From: Pseudomonadota bacterium
GTDB taxonomy: Bacteria; Pseudomonadota; Alphaproteobacteria; Kiloniellales; J153
Direction of reading: 5' to 3'
Assembly (NCBI GenBank): GCA_022572105.1
Contig: JACZWN010000124.1
Span: 1-10,489 of the forward strand
Length of the DNA stretch: 10,489 nucleotides
The position numbers and the translations under genes are program-made. Every line of letters starts with the position of its first letter. Positions within the stretch are counted from its first letter, which is position 1. The notes under the pieces are model-generated. The model saw nothing but the letters and a program-made list of their open reading frames with translations, was not told the DNA's origin and did no database searches. Shown here piece by piece: positions 1 to 8,149 of the stretch.

Positions 1-324
1 TCCGATGGCACCGACGGCGGCGAGTCCACGGTGGTCGCCGGGGATCCGGACGGGACCGTCGGCACCGACGATCCGCCACTGGTCGTGGACGAGCCCGACG
101 TCACCGAGGTCCTGGGCGAGTCCGCGCCCGCCGAGGGCGAGGTCACGGAGCCCGAGTCCGGCATCGCCGGCTCCGGCGACGCCGTCGCCTCGAGTGGGGA
201 CGACGCACCTGTGGACGAGGGAACGACCGTCGATTCGGGCGCGCCCGTGACCGTCGTCGATACCGGGGATGTCACGGACGAGCTGCTCGATCTGCTCGAC
301 GAAGGGGCCGAAGAGATCGTCTAA
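1..324 (+). CDS. C-terminal part of an acidic Gly/Asp-rich protein, function unknown (5' partial)
   Basis: Frame 1 is open from the first base to a TAA at 322-324, giving 107 residues; the true start lies upstream of the window. Codon third positions are mostly G or C, as in the other genes here, which supports this frame over the overlapping frame-2 reading. The fragment is very acidic: by my count 31 of 107 residues are Asp or Glu, and there is no Lys, Arg or His. It is rich in Gly, Val, Thr and Ser, with short DG, GDD and VVD(T) runs, and ends in a Leu/Asp/Glu segment (DELLDLLDEGAEEIV). No domain, transmembrane segment or catalytic motif is visible. Such composition occurs in surface-exposed, calcium-binding or intrinsically disordered tails, but the family cannot be named from this piece. 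It converges on the minus-strand permease gene. Confidence 0.7.
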   Translation, partial: SDGTDGGESTVVAGDPDGTVGTDDPPLVVDEPDVTEVLGESAPAEGEVTEPESGIAGSGDAVASSGDDAPVDEGTTVDSGAPVTVVDTGDVTDELLDLLDEGAEEIV

Positions 325-353
325 GTACCTTCCTCTGCGAGATGCTGTCACGG

Positions 354-374
354 GGCGGCGCGCGGGGCGCCGCC
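354..374. terminator. GC hairpin between convergent genes, possible weak bidirectional terminator
   Basis: An 8-bp GC-only inverted repeat (GGCGGCGC at 354-361 pairing with GCGCCGCC at 367-374, loop GCGGG) lies in the 73-base gap between the convergent acidic-protein gene and the permease gene. A short T-run (394-398) follows on the plus strand, but 19 bases beyond the stem, and no T-run follows on the minus strand. It is therefore not a textbook intrinsic terminator. Position is the main argument for a termination role. Confidence 0.35.
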
Positions 375-397
375 TACCCGATTTCATCTGGTCTTTT

Positions 398-1303
398 TCA
401 CCCCTTGGGTATCAGGGGCGCTGTCTTGAACGGGTTACCCTTGGTCAGGATGGCGGCGTTGCCGATGAGCACGAGGACGATCCCGCCGCCGGCCAGCGCC
501 GTCCACTCGAAATCCTCGAACCAGGTCGAAAGCGCCAGTGCGATGATCGGGAACAGCACGGTCGCATAGGCCGCCCGTTCGGGGCCGATCCGCCCGACCA
601 GGGTCAGATACGACCAGAACCCGATGACGGTTGCGAACACCGCCAGATAAAGCAGCGACAGGACATAAGCGGGCGAGGGGTCGAAATCGAACGGGCTGCC
701 GCGCACGAGCGTGAGCAACGTGATGAAGACGGTTCCGTAGACCATGCCATAGGCGTTGGTCTGGAACACCGGCAGGGCGCGCCGGCGCTGGTTCCAGGCC
801 GAGGTCAGCATGCCGAGCGAGGCGAACACGGTTCCGATCAGGGTGAGGCCCAGGCCGCGCGCGCCCTGCTGCGCGAGATCGAAGTTGCTGACCTCCGGCC
901 AGAACACGCACATAATTCCGGTCAGCCCGCACACCGCCCCGGCGATCACGTTTGCCCCGATCGGCGTGCGGAACAGGATCACCGCGCCGAAGATGTTCAT
1001 GATGACCAGGGTGGAAAAGGCGACCGCCACCAGCCCCGTGGTCAGATACTGGCTGCCCAGATAAATGAAGAAGTAGTTGGTCGAGAACAGGCAAACGCCT
1101 TGCAGCGCCATGAAGCCGTGGTCTTTGACCGAAAACCGCATGGGGCGCCGGGCGGCTGCGCACAGGACCAGCATCAACGCCGCCGAGATGGCGAACCGGT
1201 AGACGATGGAAACCTCGGGCGCGACCACGCCAAGCTGGAACTTGATGGCCAGCCAGCTGGTGCCCCAGAAAATCACCGTTACCGCGTATAGAAAGATGTC
1301 CAT
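398..1303 (-). CDS. EamA/DMT-superfamily permease
   Basis: A 301-residue, very hydrophobic inner-membrane protein with about ten apparent transmembrane helices in two repeats (roughly residues 2-135 and 145-285), the usual length and architecture of drug/metabolite transporter (EamA/RhaT-like) permeases. Family-like features are FWGTSWLAIK in the first helix (12-21) and the ending with GPERAAYATVLFP (240-252), a Trp-Glu segment (WFEDFEW, 261-267) and a Gly-rich last helix. Members export or import small metabolites such as amino acids or nucleotide-type compounds; substrate cannot be told from sequence. The ATG is complementary to 1301-1303. The gene starts 18 bases after the pckA stop on the same strand and has no recognisable Shine-Dalgarno sequence, so co-transcription and translational coupling with pckA are plausible. 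Fold confidence is high; substrate is unknown. Confidence 0.88.
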   Translation of the reverse strand: MDIFLYAVTVIFWGTSWLAIKFQLGVVAPEVSIVYRFAISAALMLVLCAAARRPMRFSVKDHGFMALQGVCLFSTNYFFIYLGSQYLTTGLVAVAFSTLVIMNIFGAVILFRTPIGANVIAGAVCGLTGIMCVFWPEVSNFDLAQQGARGLGLTLIGTVFASLGMLTSAWNQRRRALPVFQTNAYGMVYGTVFITLLTLVRGSPFDFDPSPAYVLSLLYLAVFATVIGFWSYLTLVGRIGPERAAYATVLFPIIALALSTWFEDFEWTALAGGGIVLVLIGNAAILTKGNPFKTAPLIPKG

Positions 1304-1321
1304 CCGCGAGGGCGGTTGGTC

Positions 1322-2932
<1,611 letters not shown>

Positions 2933-2942
2933 GTTCCCTCTC
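2933..2942 (-). promoter_or_regulatory. Ribosome-binding site that fixes the pckA GTG start
   Basis: Read on the minus strand, the ten bases before the GTG are GAGAGGGAAC. This is a purine-rich GAGG-type Shine-Dalgarno sequence about six bases from the start codon. It supports GTG at 2932 over the in-frame ATG at 3043. Confidence 0.6.
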
Positions 2943-3099
2943 CCTCTGCCTCGGGAGGGCCTTCCTCGGCTCTTGTTATGGCTGCCCCGGGGGCCGGCAG
3001 GTCCCCGTGCAGCCTCTCCCATGAGGCACCACTCCACCCTCACAGTTAGCCTATCTCGGGCCGCGATGCCAGCCGCGAATCACTCCGAAATTGCTGGGG

Positions 3100-3139
3100 T
3101 CAAGGCGGATTCTTCCGGATCAAGGCGGATTTTCCGGGA
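3100..3139. repeat. 20-bp imperfect tandem repeat upstream of pckA
   Basis: TCAAGGCGGATTCTTCCGGA (3100-3119) is followed immediately by TCAAGGCGGATTTTCCGGGA (3120-3139). The first twelve bases are identical, and the TTCCGG block recurs one base earlier in the second copy. The 20-base period is close to two DNA helical turns, so two identical half-boxes would face the same side of the helix. It lies about 170-210 bases upstream of the pckA start. A paired operator for a transcription factor is possible; a chance local duplication is the alternative. Confidence 0.7.
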
Positions 3140-3315
3140 CTGCGGCCCGGGCTCCGCCTCGCCGTCGAGATCGGGTTCGGTTTCTTCGGCCATCACGCGA
3201 GTGCTTGGTGTCGCGATATTCCGCAAAGGGGGGGCGGATGATATACCTCGAACCACCGCGCTGTCCCGGGCGGACGCGCTCGAGATGACCGGGCGAGGCA
3301 GCGGGGCAATGGGTT

Positions 3316-3343
3316 TTTACAAAGCGGTCGAATTCGCTAGCAT
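3316..3343 (+). promoter_or_regulatory. Predicted sigma70-type promoter for the oxidoreductase gene
   Basis: TTTACA (3316-3321, five of six matches to TTGACA) and TAGCAT (3338-3343, four of six to TATAAT) are separated by 16 bases in an otherwise GC-rich region. Transcription would start near 3350, leaving a leader of about 70 bases before the ATG at 3420. This also argues against the in-frame upstream ATG at 3309, which would lie outside the transcript. Confidence 0.45.
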
Positions 3344-3419
3344 TCTCCGCAGGGCGGCTCGGCTGCGGGGTACGACTCGGAACCGGCCAAGGGCAACCGG
3401 CGGCAAGGAACGTGCGCGC

Positions 3420-4382
3420 ATGAAACCGAACATCGCGTTTATCGGACTCGGCGTCATGGGGCACCGCATGTTGACCAATATGCGCGCCCACGGCGGCTTT
3501 ACCCTGGTCGGCGGTTGGGACCCGGACCCAGGGTCCCGGGAGCGGACCCGGGCGGCGTTCCCGGATCTCGCCCTGGCCGAGAACCCGGGAGAGATCATCG
3601 GCGATCCGCGCACCGAGGCCGTCTACATCGCCTGCCCGCCGGCGGCGCACAAGGAATACGCCCTGGCGGCGATCGAGGCGGGCAAGACGGTATTCTGCGA
3701 GAAGCCGCTCGGCGTGGACGTGGCCGAAAGCCGCGCGCTGGTGGCGCGCGTGGAGGAATCGGGCACGCCGAACGCGGTCAATTTCCCCTTCGCCGATGCG
3801 CGGGCCGCGAACACGATCGAGCGGGATTTGCGCGACGGCACGATCGGCGAGGTCGTCGGCGTCGACGTCCGCCTGCACTTCTCGCAGTGGCCCCGCGGCT
3901 GGCAGGAAACCGCGACCTGGCTCGCCGAGCGCGCCGAGGGCGGCTTCGTGCGCGAGGTCTTCTCGCATTTCGTCTACCTGACCCAGCGGCTGTTCGGGCC
4001 GGCCACGCTCGGCCACGCCTCGGTTCTCTATCCGGCCGACGCCGAGCTCTGCGAGACCCAATTCCTGGCCCGCCTGGACTGCGATGGAATCCCGGTATCG
4101 GTGGCCGGCGGCTCCGGCGGCGTCGGACCCGACCGGGTCGAGTTCACCGTCTGGGGGTCCAAGCGCTCGTACCGCCTGTGGGACTGGAACCGGCTCGCAT
4201 CGAGCGCCGGCGGCGCCTGGCGCGACGAGCTCACCGAACTGGAGAACCCCCGGCAGGACGGCTACATGCGCATGCTCGACAACCTCCGGGCGTTTCTCGC
4301 CGGCCAGGCGCATACCATGCCCGGGTTCCGCGACGCGCTCTCGGTTCAGGAGATCGTCGAGGAGATCCTGAAGCGCTCCTAG
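3420..4382 (+). CDS. Gfo/Idh/MocA-family NAD(P)-dependent oxidoreductase
   Basis: A 320-residue protein of the length usual for this family, which oxidises or reduces sugars, inositols and related polyols or imines with NAD(P). It starts with a Rossmann fold (IGLGVMG, GxGxxG at 9-14), has a cofactor-side segment GGWDPDP (31-37), the ACPPAAH stretch (71-77), and the family hallmark EKP at 94-96. The C-terminal half is the substrate-binding alpha/beta domain. In the usual Asp-x3-His-x2-Asp active-site block, the His (H183 in FSHFVYLTQRLFG) is kept, but the flanking Asp positions appear to be Glu179 and Tyr186, so activity may be altered. The ATG at 3420 has AAGGA ten bases upstream and places the Rossmann strand at the N-terminus as in relatives; the frame is open further upstream (ATGs at 2874 and 3309), but those extensions lack family character. 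The substrate is unknown, and it stands alone between pckA and the lipid-repair gene. Confidence 0.9.
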   Translation: MKPNIAFIGLGVMGHRMLTNMRAHGGFTLVGGWDPDPGSRERTRAAFPDLALAENPGEIIGDPRTEAVYIACPPAAHKEYALAAIEAGKTVFCEKPLGVDVAESRALVARVEESGTPNAVNFPFADARAANTIERDLRDGTIGEVVGVDVRLHFSQWPRGWQETATWLAERAEGGFVREVFSHFVYLTQRLFGPATLGHASVLYPADAELCETQFLARLDCDGIPVSVAGGSGGVGPDRVEFTVWGSKRSYRLWDWNRLASSAGGAWRDELTELENPRQDGYMRMLDNLRAFLAGQAHTMPGFRDALSVQEIVEEILKRS

Positions 4383-4547
4383 AATACGAGGTTCGATAAC
4401 GGTGACGGTTTTCTATTTCAGGCGAAGGGGACCGTCCCCGTTTCTCCATTTCCACCGAGTTTCCCGGACCGGATGGCGCAAGCGGTTGGGCGATCCTGTC
4501 GATCTGGTATGATTTGCGAGGATCCAGAGGGGCGCGCGCGTTCCGCC
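4383..4547. other. Intergenic leader upstream of the lipid-repair fusion gene
   Basis: These 165 bases separate the oxidoreductase stop from the fusion-gene ATG. They are poorer in GC at first (TTTTCTATTT near 4410) and contain the GGGGACCGTCCCC element. No strong promoter was recognised; a TATGAT-like hexamer occurs at 4508-4513 without a clear -35 box. An AGAGGGG run at 4526-4532 is the only ribosome-binding candidate, 15 bases from the ATG at 4548, which is unusually far. Confidence 0.4.
4427..4439. terminator. GGGGACCGTCCCC hairpin, possible terminator or dispersed repeat
   Basis: GGGG (4427-4430) pairs with CCCC (4436-4439), optionally extended by an A-U pair, followed by GTTTCTCC. With flanking GAA/TTT pairs around a bulged G it forms a compact hairpin with a short U-rich tail 45 bases after the oxidoreductase stop. 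A rho-independent terminator is plausible but weak. Similar near-palindromic GGGGAC/GTCCCC elements are, from memory, scattered between genes in many bacterial genomes, so it may instead be one copy of a dispersed repeat. Confidence 0.4.
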
Positions 4548-7500
4548 ATGCATGAAAACCAGTACCACCTGCTTCAGACCCGGCGCTTCCTGCCGCTCTT
4601 CGTCACCCAGTTTCTCGGCGCCCTGAACGATAATTTCTTAAAGAACGCCCTGGTCATCTTGATTTTGTACCGGCTCGCCGGAGCCGCCGGCCTCGACGGG
4701 CAGGTCCTGGTAACCATCGCGGCCGGCACGTTCATCCTGCCGTTCTTTCTGTTCTCGGCGACGGCCGGCCAACTGGCCGACAAGTTCGAGAAATCCCGCC
4801 TGATAAGGCTGGTCAAGCTGGCCGAGATTGCGATCATGGTTTTGGCGGTGGCCGGTTTCCTGTGGGGCGGCCCCTATCTCATGTTGGCCGTGCTGTTCCT
4901 CATGGGGACTCAGTCGGCCTTCTTCGGTCCGCTCAAATACAGCATTCTCCCCGATCACCTGGCCGAGGACGAGCTGATCGGCGGCAACGCGTTCATCGAG
5001 GCCGGTACTTTTCTCGCGATCCTGATCGGAACCATCCTCGGCGGCGTCATCGTCCTCACCGAGTACGGAATTTGGGCGGTCTCGGCCTCGATCCTGGTCC
5101 TGGCGGCCTGCGGCTGGCTGTCGAGCCTCTTCATCCCGCGCGCCGAGCCCCCGGCGCCGGATTTGCGGATAAACCCCAACTTGGTGGCGGAGACCTGGAA
5201 CATCGTCCGCACCGCCACCGCGCGCCGCGAGATGCGCCTCACCATTTTAGGGATCTCGTGGTTCTGGCTGCTCGGCGCCACCTTCCTCGCCCAGTTTCCC
5301 GGCCTGGCCAAGAACGTGATCGGCGCGAACGAGCACGTGGTGACCCTGTTCCTGGCCACCTTCTCCATGGGCATCGGCGTCGGATCGCTGCTCTGCAACA
5401 AGCTGCTGAACGGCGAGATCACGGCGAAGTTCGTCCCCTTCGGCGCCTTGGGGATGACGCTCTTTACCCTGGATCTGTATTTCGCGACTGCCGGGCTGAC
5501 GCCGGCGCCCGGCGCGTTGCAGGGCGCCGCCGGCTTCCTGTCCGGGCTGACGGGATGGCGCGTGCTGGCCGATCTGACCGCGATTGCGGTCTGCGGCGGC
5601 CTCTTCATCGTGCCTCTCTACGCCATCCTGCAGGCGCGCAGCGAACCCGCCGAGCGGTCCCGGACGGTGGCCGCCAATAACATCGTGAACGCCCTGTTTA
5701 TGGTTGCCGGCGCCGCCGGTGCGGCCTTGATGTTGTTGGCGGGGGCATCGGTCCCGGGCGTTTTCCTCATCGTTGCCGTGGTCAACGGCGTGGTCGCGGT
5801 ATACATCTGCGGCCTGCTTCCCGACGCCGTGGTCAAGGCGGCCTTGGTCGCGGTGCTGCGCCTCCTGTACCGGGTCGAGGTCCGGGGACGGGAGAATTTC
5901 AAGAAAGCCGGCAAGCGAGCGGTCATCGTGGCCAACCACGTGTCCTTCCTGGACGGTGTGTTGCTGGGGACCTTCCTGCCGACGAAACCGATCTTCGCCG
6001 TCTACACCCTCATCGCGCGTCAGTGGTGGTTAAAGCCGTTCTTCGCGGTCGTCGACGTTTTTCCGATGGATCCCACCAATCCGATGGCGATCAAGTCGTT
6101 GATCAAGGCGGTTCGAGAGGGCCGTCACTGCGTCATCTTCCCAGAAGGTCGGCTTACCGTGACCGGGGCGCTGATGAAGGTTTACGAAGGGCCTGGCATG
6201 ATTGCCGACAAGGCCGAGGCGATGCTGGTGCCGGTGCGAATCGACGGCGCGCAGTACACGCCGTTCTCGCGCCTTAAAGGAAAGATTCGGCTGCGCTGGT
6301 TCCCGAAGATCACGATCACAATTTTAGAGCCGCGGCGATTTGAGATCCCGGAAGGTGTGGTGGGACGTGCTCGCCGTCAGCTTGCCGGGGCCAAGCTCCA
6401 CGGCGTCATGAGCCAGATGATCTTCGAAACCTGCGATTATCGTCGGACCTTGTTCGATGCCGTGTTGGACGCCAGAGCCATCCATGGCGGAAATCATCCG
6501 GTCTTGGAAGATGTCGAACGAAAACCGATGACTTACGATGGACTGGTACTTGGTTCTTTCGTCCTCGGTCGAAAGATCGCGCGACTGACGAGTGCGAAAG
6601 AATTTGTCGGCCTAATGTTGCCGAACTCCGTCGGTGCTGCGGTTGCGTTTTTCGGCCTTCAGGCCTTCGGGCGCGTGCCGGCGTTGCTGAACTACTCCAC
6701 GGGCACCAAAAATATGGTCTCGGCGCTGGCGGCCGCGGAGATCAAGACGATCCTCACCTCACGCCGGTTCGTGGAGATGGCGAAGTTTGACGACGTGATT
6801 GAGACTTTGGCTGTGCATGCCCGCATCATTTATCTGGAGGACCTTCGAGAAGAGGTATCGATCGTCGACAAGGTCGTAAGTTTGTTCGCCCGCCTGGCGC
6901 CGCGCCTCGTCCATCGGCGGGCAAATGCGAGATGGGACGATCCGGCTGTCGTTCTTTTTACCTCGGGATCGGAAGGCACGCCCAAGGGCGTGGTGCTCAG
7001 CCATGGAAACCTGCTCGCCAACCGTCACCAGCTGGCGGCAGTGATCGACTTCAATCCAACGGATATCGTATTCAATGCGCTGCCGATCTTTCATTCCTTC
7101 GGGCTCACGGGGGGGATGCTTTTGCCGATGCTGTCGGGCGTCAAGACGTTCCTCTATCCCTCGCCGCTGCATTACCGGATCGTGCCGGCGCTGGTCTACG
7201 ATTCGAACGCGACCGTCTTGTTCGGCACGGACACCTTCCTGGCCGGTTACGCCCGGGCCGCTCACGCCTACGACTTCTACAGCGTGCGCTACGTCTTTGC
7301 CGGGGCGGAGAAGGTCAGGGATGAAACCCGGCGCCTGTGGTCGGACAAGTTCGGCCTGCGCATCCTGGAGGGCTACGGCACGACCGAGACCTCGCCGGCG
7401 ATTTCGACCAACACCCCGATGCACTTCAAGGCGGGAACGGTCGGCCGGCTGGTGCCCGGGATCGCGCACGAGCTCGAGCCGGTGCCGGGGATCGAGGCGG

Positions 7501-7976
7501 GCGGCAGGCTCATCGTCTCGGGCCCGAACGTCATGCTCGGCTACCTGCGCGCGGAGAACCCGGGGGTGTTGGAACCGCCGGAGGAGGGCCGCTACGACAC
7601 CGGCGACATCGTGTCCATCGACGACCACGGCTTCGTGACCATCCAAGGCCGGGCCAAGCGCTTCGCCAAGATCGCCGGCGAGATGGTTTCCCTGAGCGCG
7701 GTCGAAAACTACGTCAATGCCGTTTGGCCGGGTTGCATGCACGCGGTCGTCAGCATCCCGGACGCGCGCAAGGGCGAGCAACTGGTGCTGGTCACCGAAA
7801 ACGCGGACGCCCGACGCGAGCCCCTCCTCGCCTTCGCCAAGGCCCAGGGGATCGCCGAGCTCATGGTTCCGAGGACCATCCGGGTCGTCGAGGCGATACC
7901 GGTGCTGGGAACCGGGAAGGTGGACTACGTCGGCGTCAAGAACCTGGTCGAGTCCATGATCGAATTTGGGGCGTGA
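4548..7976 (+). CDS. aas: Trifunctional phospholipid-repair fusion: LplT-like transporter + acyltransferase + acyl-ACP synthetase
   Basis: A 1142-residue inner-membrane protein joining three activities that E. coli splits between LplT and Aas. Residues ~12-425 are an MFS lysophospholipid-flippase domain (QFLGALNDNFLKN at 21-33, many hydrophobic helices). Residues ~445-630 are a PlsC-type acyltransferase with HVSFLD (His464, Asp469) and FPEGR (531-535), which re-acylates lysophospholipids. Residues ~650-1142 are an AMP-forming acyl-ACP synthetase with TSGSEGTPKG (805-814), GYGTTET (942-948), YDTGD (1016-1020) and the catalytic Lys1124 in GTGKVDY. All key residues are present. The summed length fits LplT (about 397) plus Aas (about 719). 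The ATG at 4548 is chosen because MHENQYHLLQTRRFLPLF aligns the N-terminus with LplT-type proteins; the frame is open to 4473, and an in-frame ATG at 4509 is possible. GC content drops in the middle (about 6000-6960). Confidence 0.93.
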   Translation: MHENQYHLLQTRRFLPLFVTQFLGALNDNFLKNALVILILYRLAGAAGLDGQVLVTIAAGTFILPFFLFSATAGQLADKFEKSRLIRLVKLAEIAIMVLAVAGFLWGGPYLMLAVLFLMGTQSAFFGPLKYSILPDHLAEDELIGGNAFIEAGTFLAILIGTILGGVIVLTEYGIWAVSASILVLAACGWLSSLFIPRAEPPAPDLRINPNLVAETWNIVRTATARREMRLTILGISWFWLLGATFLAQFPGLAKNVIGANEHVVTLFLATFSMGIGVGSLLCNKLLNGEITAKFVPFGALGMTLFTLDLYFATAGLTPAPGALQGAAGFLSGLTGWRVLADLTAIAVCGGLFIVPLYAILQARSEPAERSRTVAANNIVNALFMVAGAAGAALMLLAGASVPGVFLIVAVVNGVVAVYICGLLPDAVVKAALVAVLRLLYRVEVRGRENFKKAGKRAVIVANHVSFLDGVLLGTFLPTKPIFAVYTLIARQWWLKPFFAVVDVFPMDPTNPMAIKSLIKAVREGRHCVIFPEGRLTVTGALMKVYEGPGMIADKAEAMLVPVRIDGAQYTPFSRLKGKIRLRWFPKITITILEPRRFEIPEGVVGRARRQLAGAKLHGVMSQMIFETCDYRRTLFDAVLDARAIHGGNHPVLEDVERKPMTYDGLVLGSFVLGRKIARLTSAKEFVGLMLPNSVGAAVAFFGLQAFGRVPALLNYSTGTKNMVSALAAAEIKTILTSRRFVEMAKFDDVIETLAVHARIIYLEDLREEVSIVDKVVSLFARLAPRLVHRRANARWDDPAVVLFTSGSEGTPKGVVLSHGNLLANRHQLAAVIDFNPTDIVFNALPIFHSFGLTGGMLLPMLSGVKTFLYPSPLHYRIVPALVYDSNATVLFGTDTFLAGYARAAHAYDFYSVRYVFAGAEKVRDETRRLWSDKFGLRILEGYGTTETSPAISTNTPMHFKAGTVGRLVPGIAHELEPVPGIEAGGRLIVSGPNVMLGYLRAENPGVLEPPEEGRYDTGDIVSIDDHGFVTIQGRAKRFAKIAGEMVSLSAVENYVNAVWPGCMHAVVSIPDARKGEQLVLVTENADARREPLLAFAKAQGIAELMVPRTIRVVEAIPVLGTGKVDYVGVKNLVESMIEFGA

Positions 7977-7990
7977 TCGAATTTGGGCCG
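7957..7990. repeat. 17-bp tandem duplication spanning the aas stop codon
   Basis: TGATCGAATTTGGGGCG (7957-7973) is followed directly by TGATCGAATTTGGGCCG (7974-7990), with one mismatch. The TGA that ends the aas reading frame (7974-7976) is the first three bases of the second copy. Because 17 is not a multiple of three, the duplication brings a stop into frame. It looks like replication slippage at the gene end. Confidence 0.85.
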
Positions 7991-8028
7991 TGACCGCCGC
8001 GCCGCCCGATCGACGCGGTCTTTACCGT

Positions 8029-8059
8029 TTGTCAACCCTACTGCCGGACACCCTATGAT
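8029..8059 (+). promoter_or_regulatory. Candidate promoter for the diguanylate cyclase gene
   Basis: TTGTCA (8029-8034, five of six to TTGACA) and TATGAT (8054-8059, five of six to TATAAT) are separated by 19 bases, two longer than optimal. The hexamers are good for such GC-rich DNA, and transcription would begin near 8066, giving a leader of about 85 bases. The long spacing suggests a weak or activator-assisted promoter. Confidence 0.4.
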
Positions 8060-8074
8060 TTCGCGGCGCGCCGA

Positions 8075-8120
8075 GGGCGGGAGCCGCCCGAGGGGCGGGC
8101 CGGAATCGGGCGAACCGGCC
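8075..8120 (+). other. Two GC-rich hairpins in the diguanylate cyclase leader
   Basis: GGGCGG (8075-8080) pairs with CCGCCC (8084-8089) across a GAG loop, and GGCCGG (8098-8103) pairs with CCGGCC (8115-8120) across 11 bases. No T-run follows either. They would sit in the predicted 5' leader. I do not recognise a known riboswitch consensus; they may simply reflect high GC. Confidence 0.3.
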
Positions 8121-8149
8121 AGGCGAGCCATGAACTCTTGGGAAGTCAC

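Larger units (their letters stand above)
2933..3419. other. Intergenic region between divergent pckA and the oxidoreductase gene
   Basis: This 487-base stretch carries no convincing gene. It must hold the pckA promoter on the minus strand, but I see no clean -35/-10 pair for it; the best fragments are a TTGACC at 3103-3098 and a CATAAC at 2980-2975, neither with a good partner. It also contains a 20-bp imperfect tandem repeat (3100-3139) and a plausible forward promoter (3316-3343). Short open frames here, for example 3238-3288 (16 codons after a G-run), lack coding character. A small regulatory RNA cannot be excluded. Confidence 0.6.

Noticed and set aside
5..250. Open frame 2 overlapping the acidic protein (81 codons)
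   Set aside because: Low-complexity Ser/Pro/Arg reading; the frame-1 reading is open from the window edge and has GC-rich third positions.
269..1291. Long plus-strand open frame antisense to the permease (340 codons)
   Set aside because: Arg/Gln/Asp-rich shadow of a well-supported membrane protein on the other strand; no domain seen.
2933..3043. N-terminal extension of pckA from an in-frame ATG at 3043
   Set aside because: Adds 37 Arg/Gly/Ser-rich residues unlike PEP carboxykinases; the GTG at 2932 has a good ribosome-binding site and gives the family length.
3238..3288. 16-codon ORF after a G-rich run, possible leader peptide
   Set aside because: Lies upstream of the predicted promoter at 3316-3343, and the G-run is a poor ribosome-binding site; no attenuation structure follows.
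3120..4313. Long minus-strand open frame antisense to the oxidoreductase (397 codons)
   Set aside because: Arg/Gly/Ala-rich shadow; no recognisable domain, no ribosome-binding site noted.
6759..7781. Antisense open frame within the lipid-repair gene (340 codons)
   Set aside because: Opposite-strand shadow of a synthetase domain with all motifs intact.
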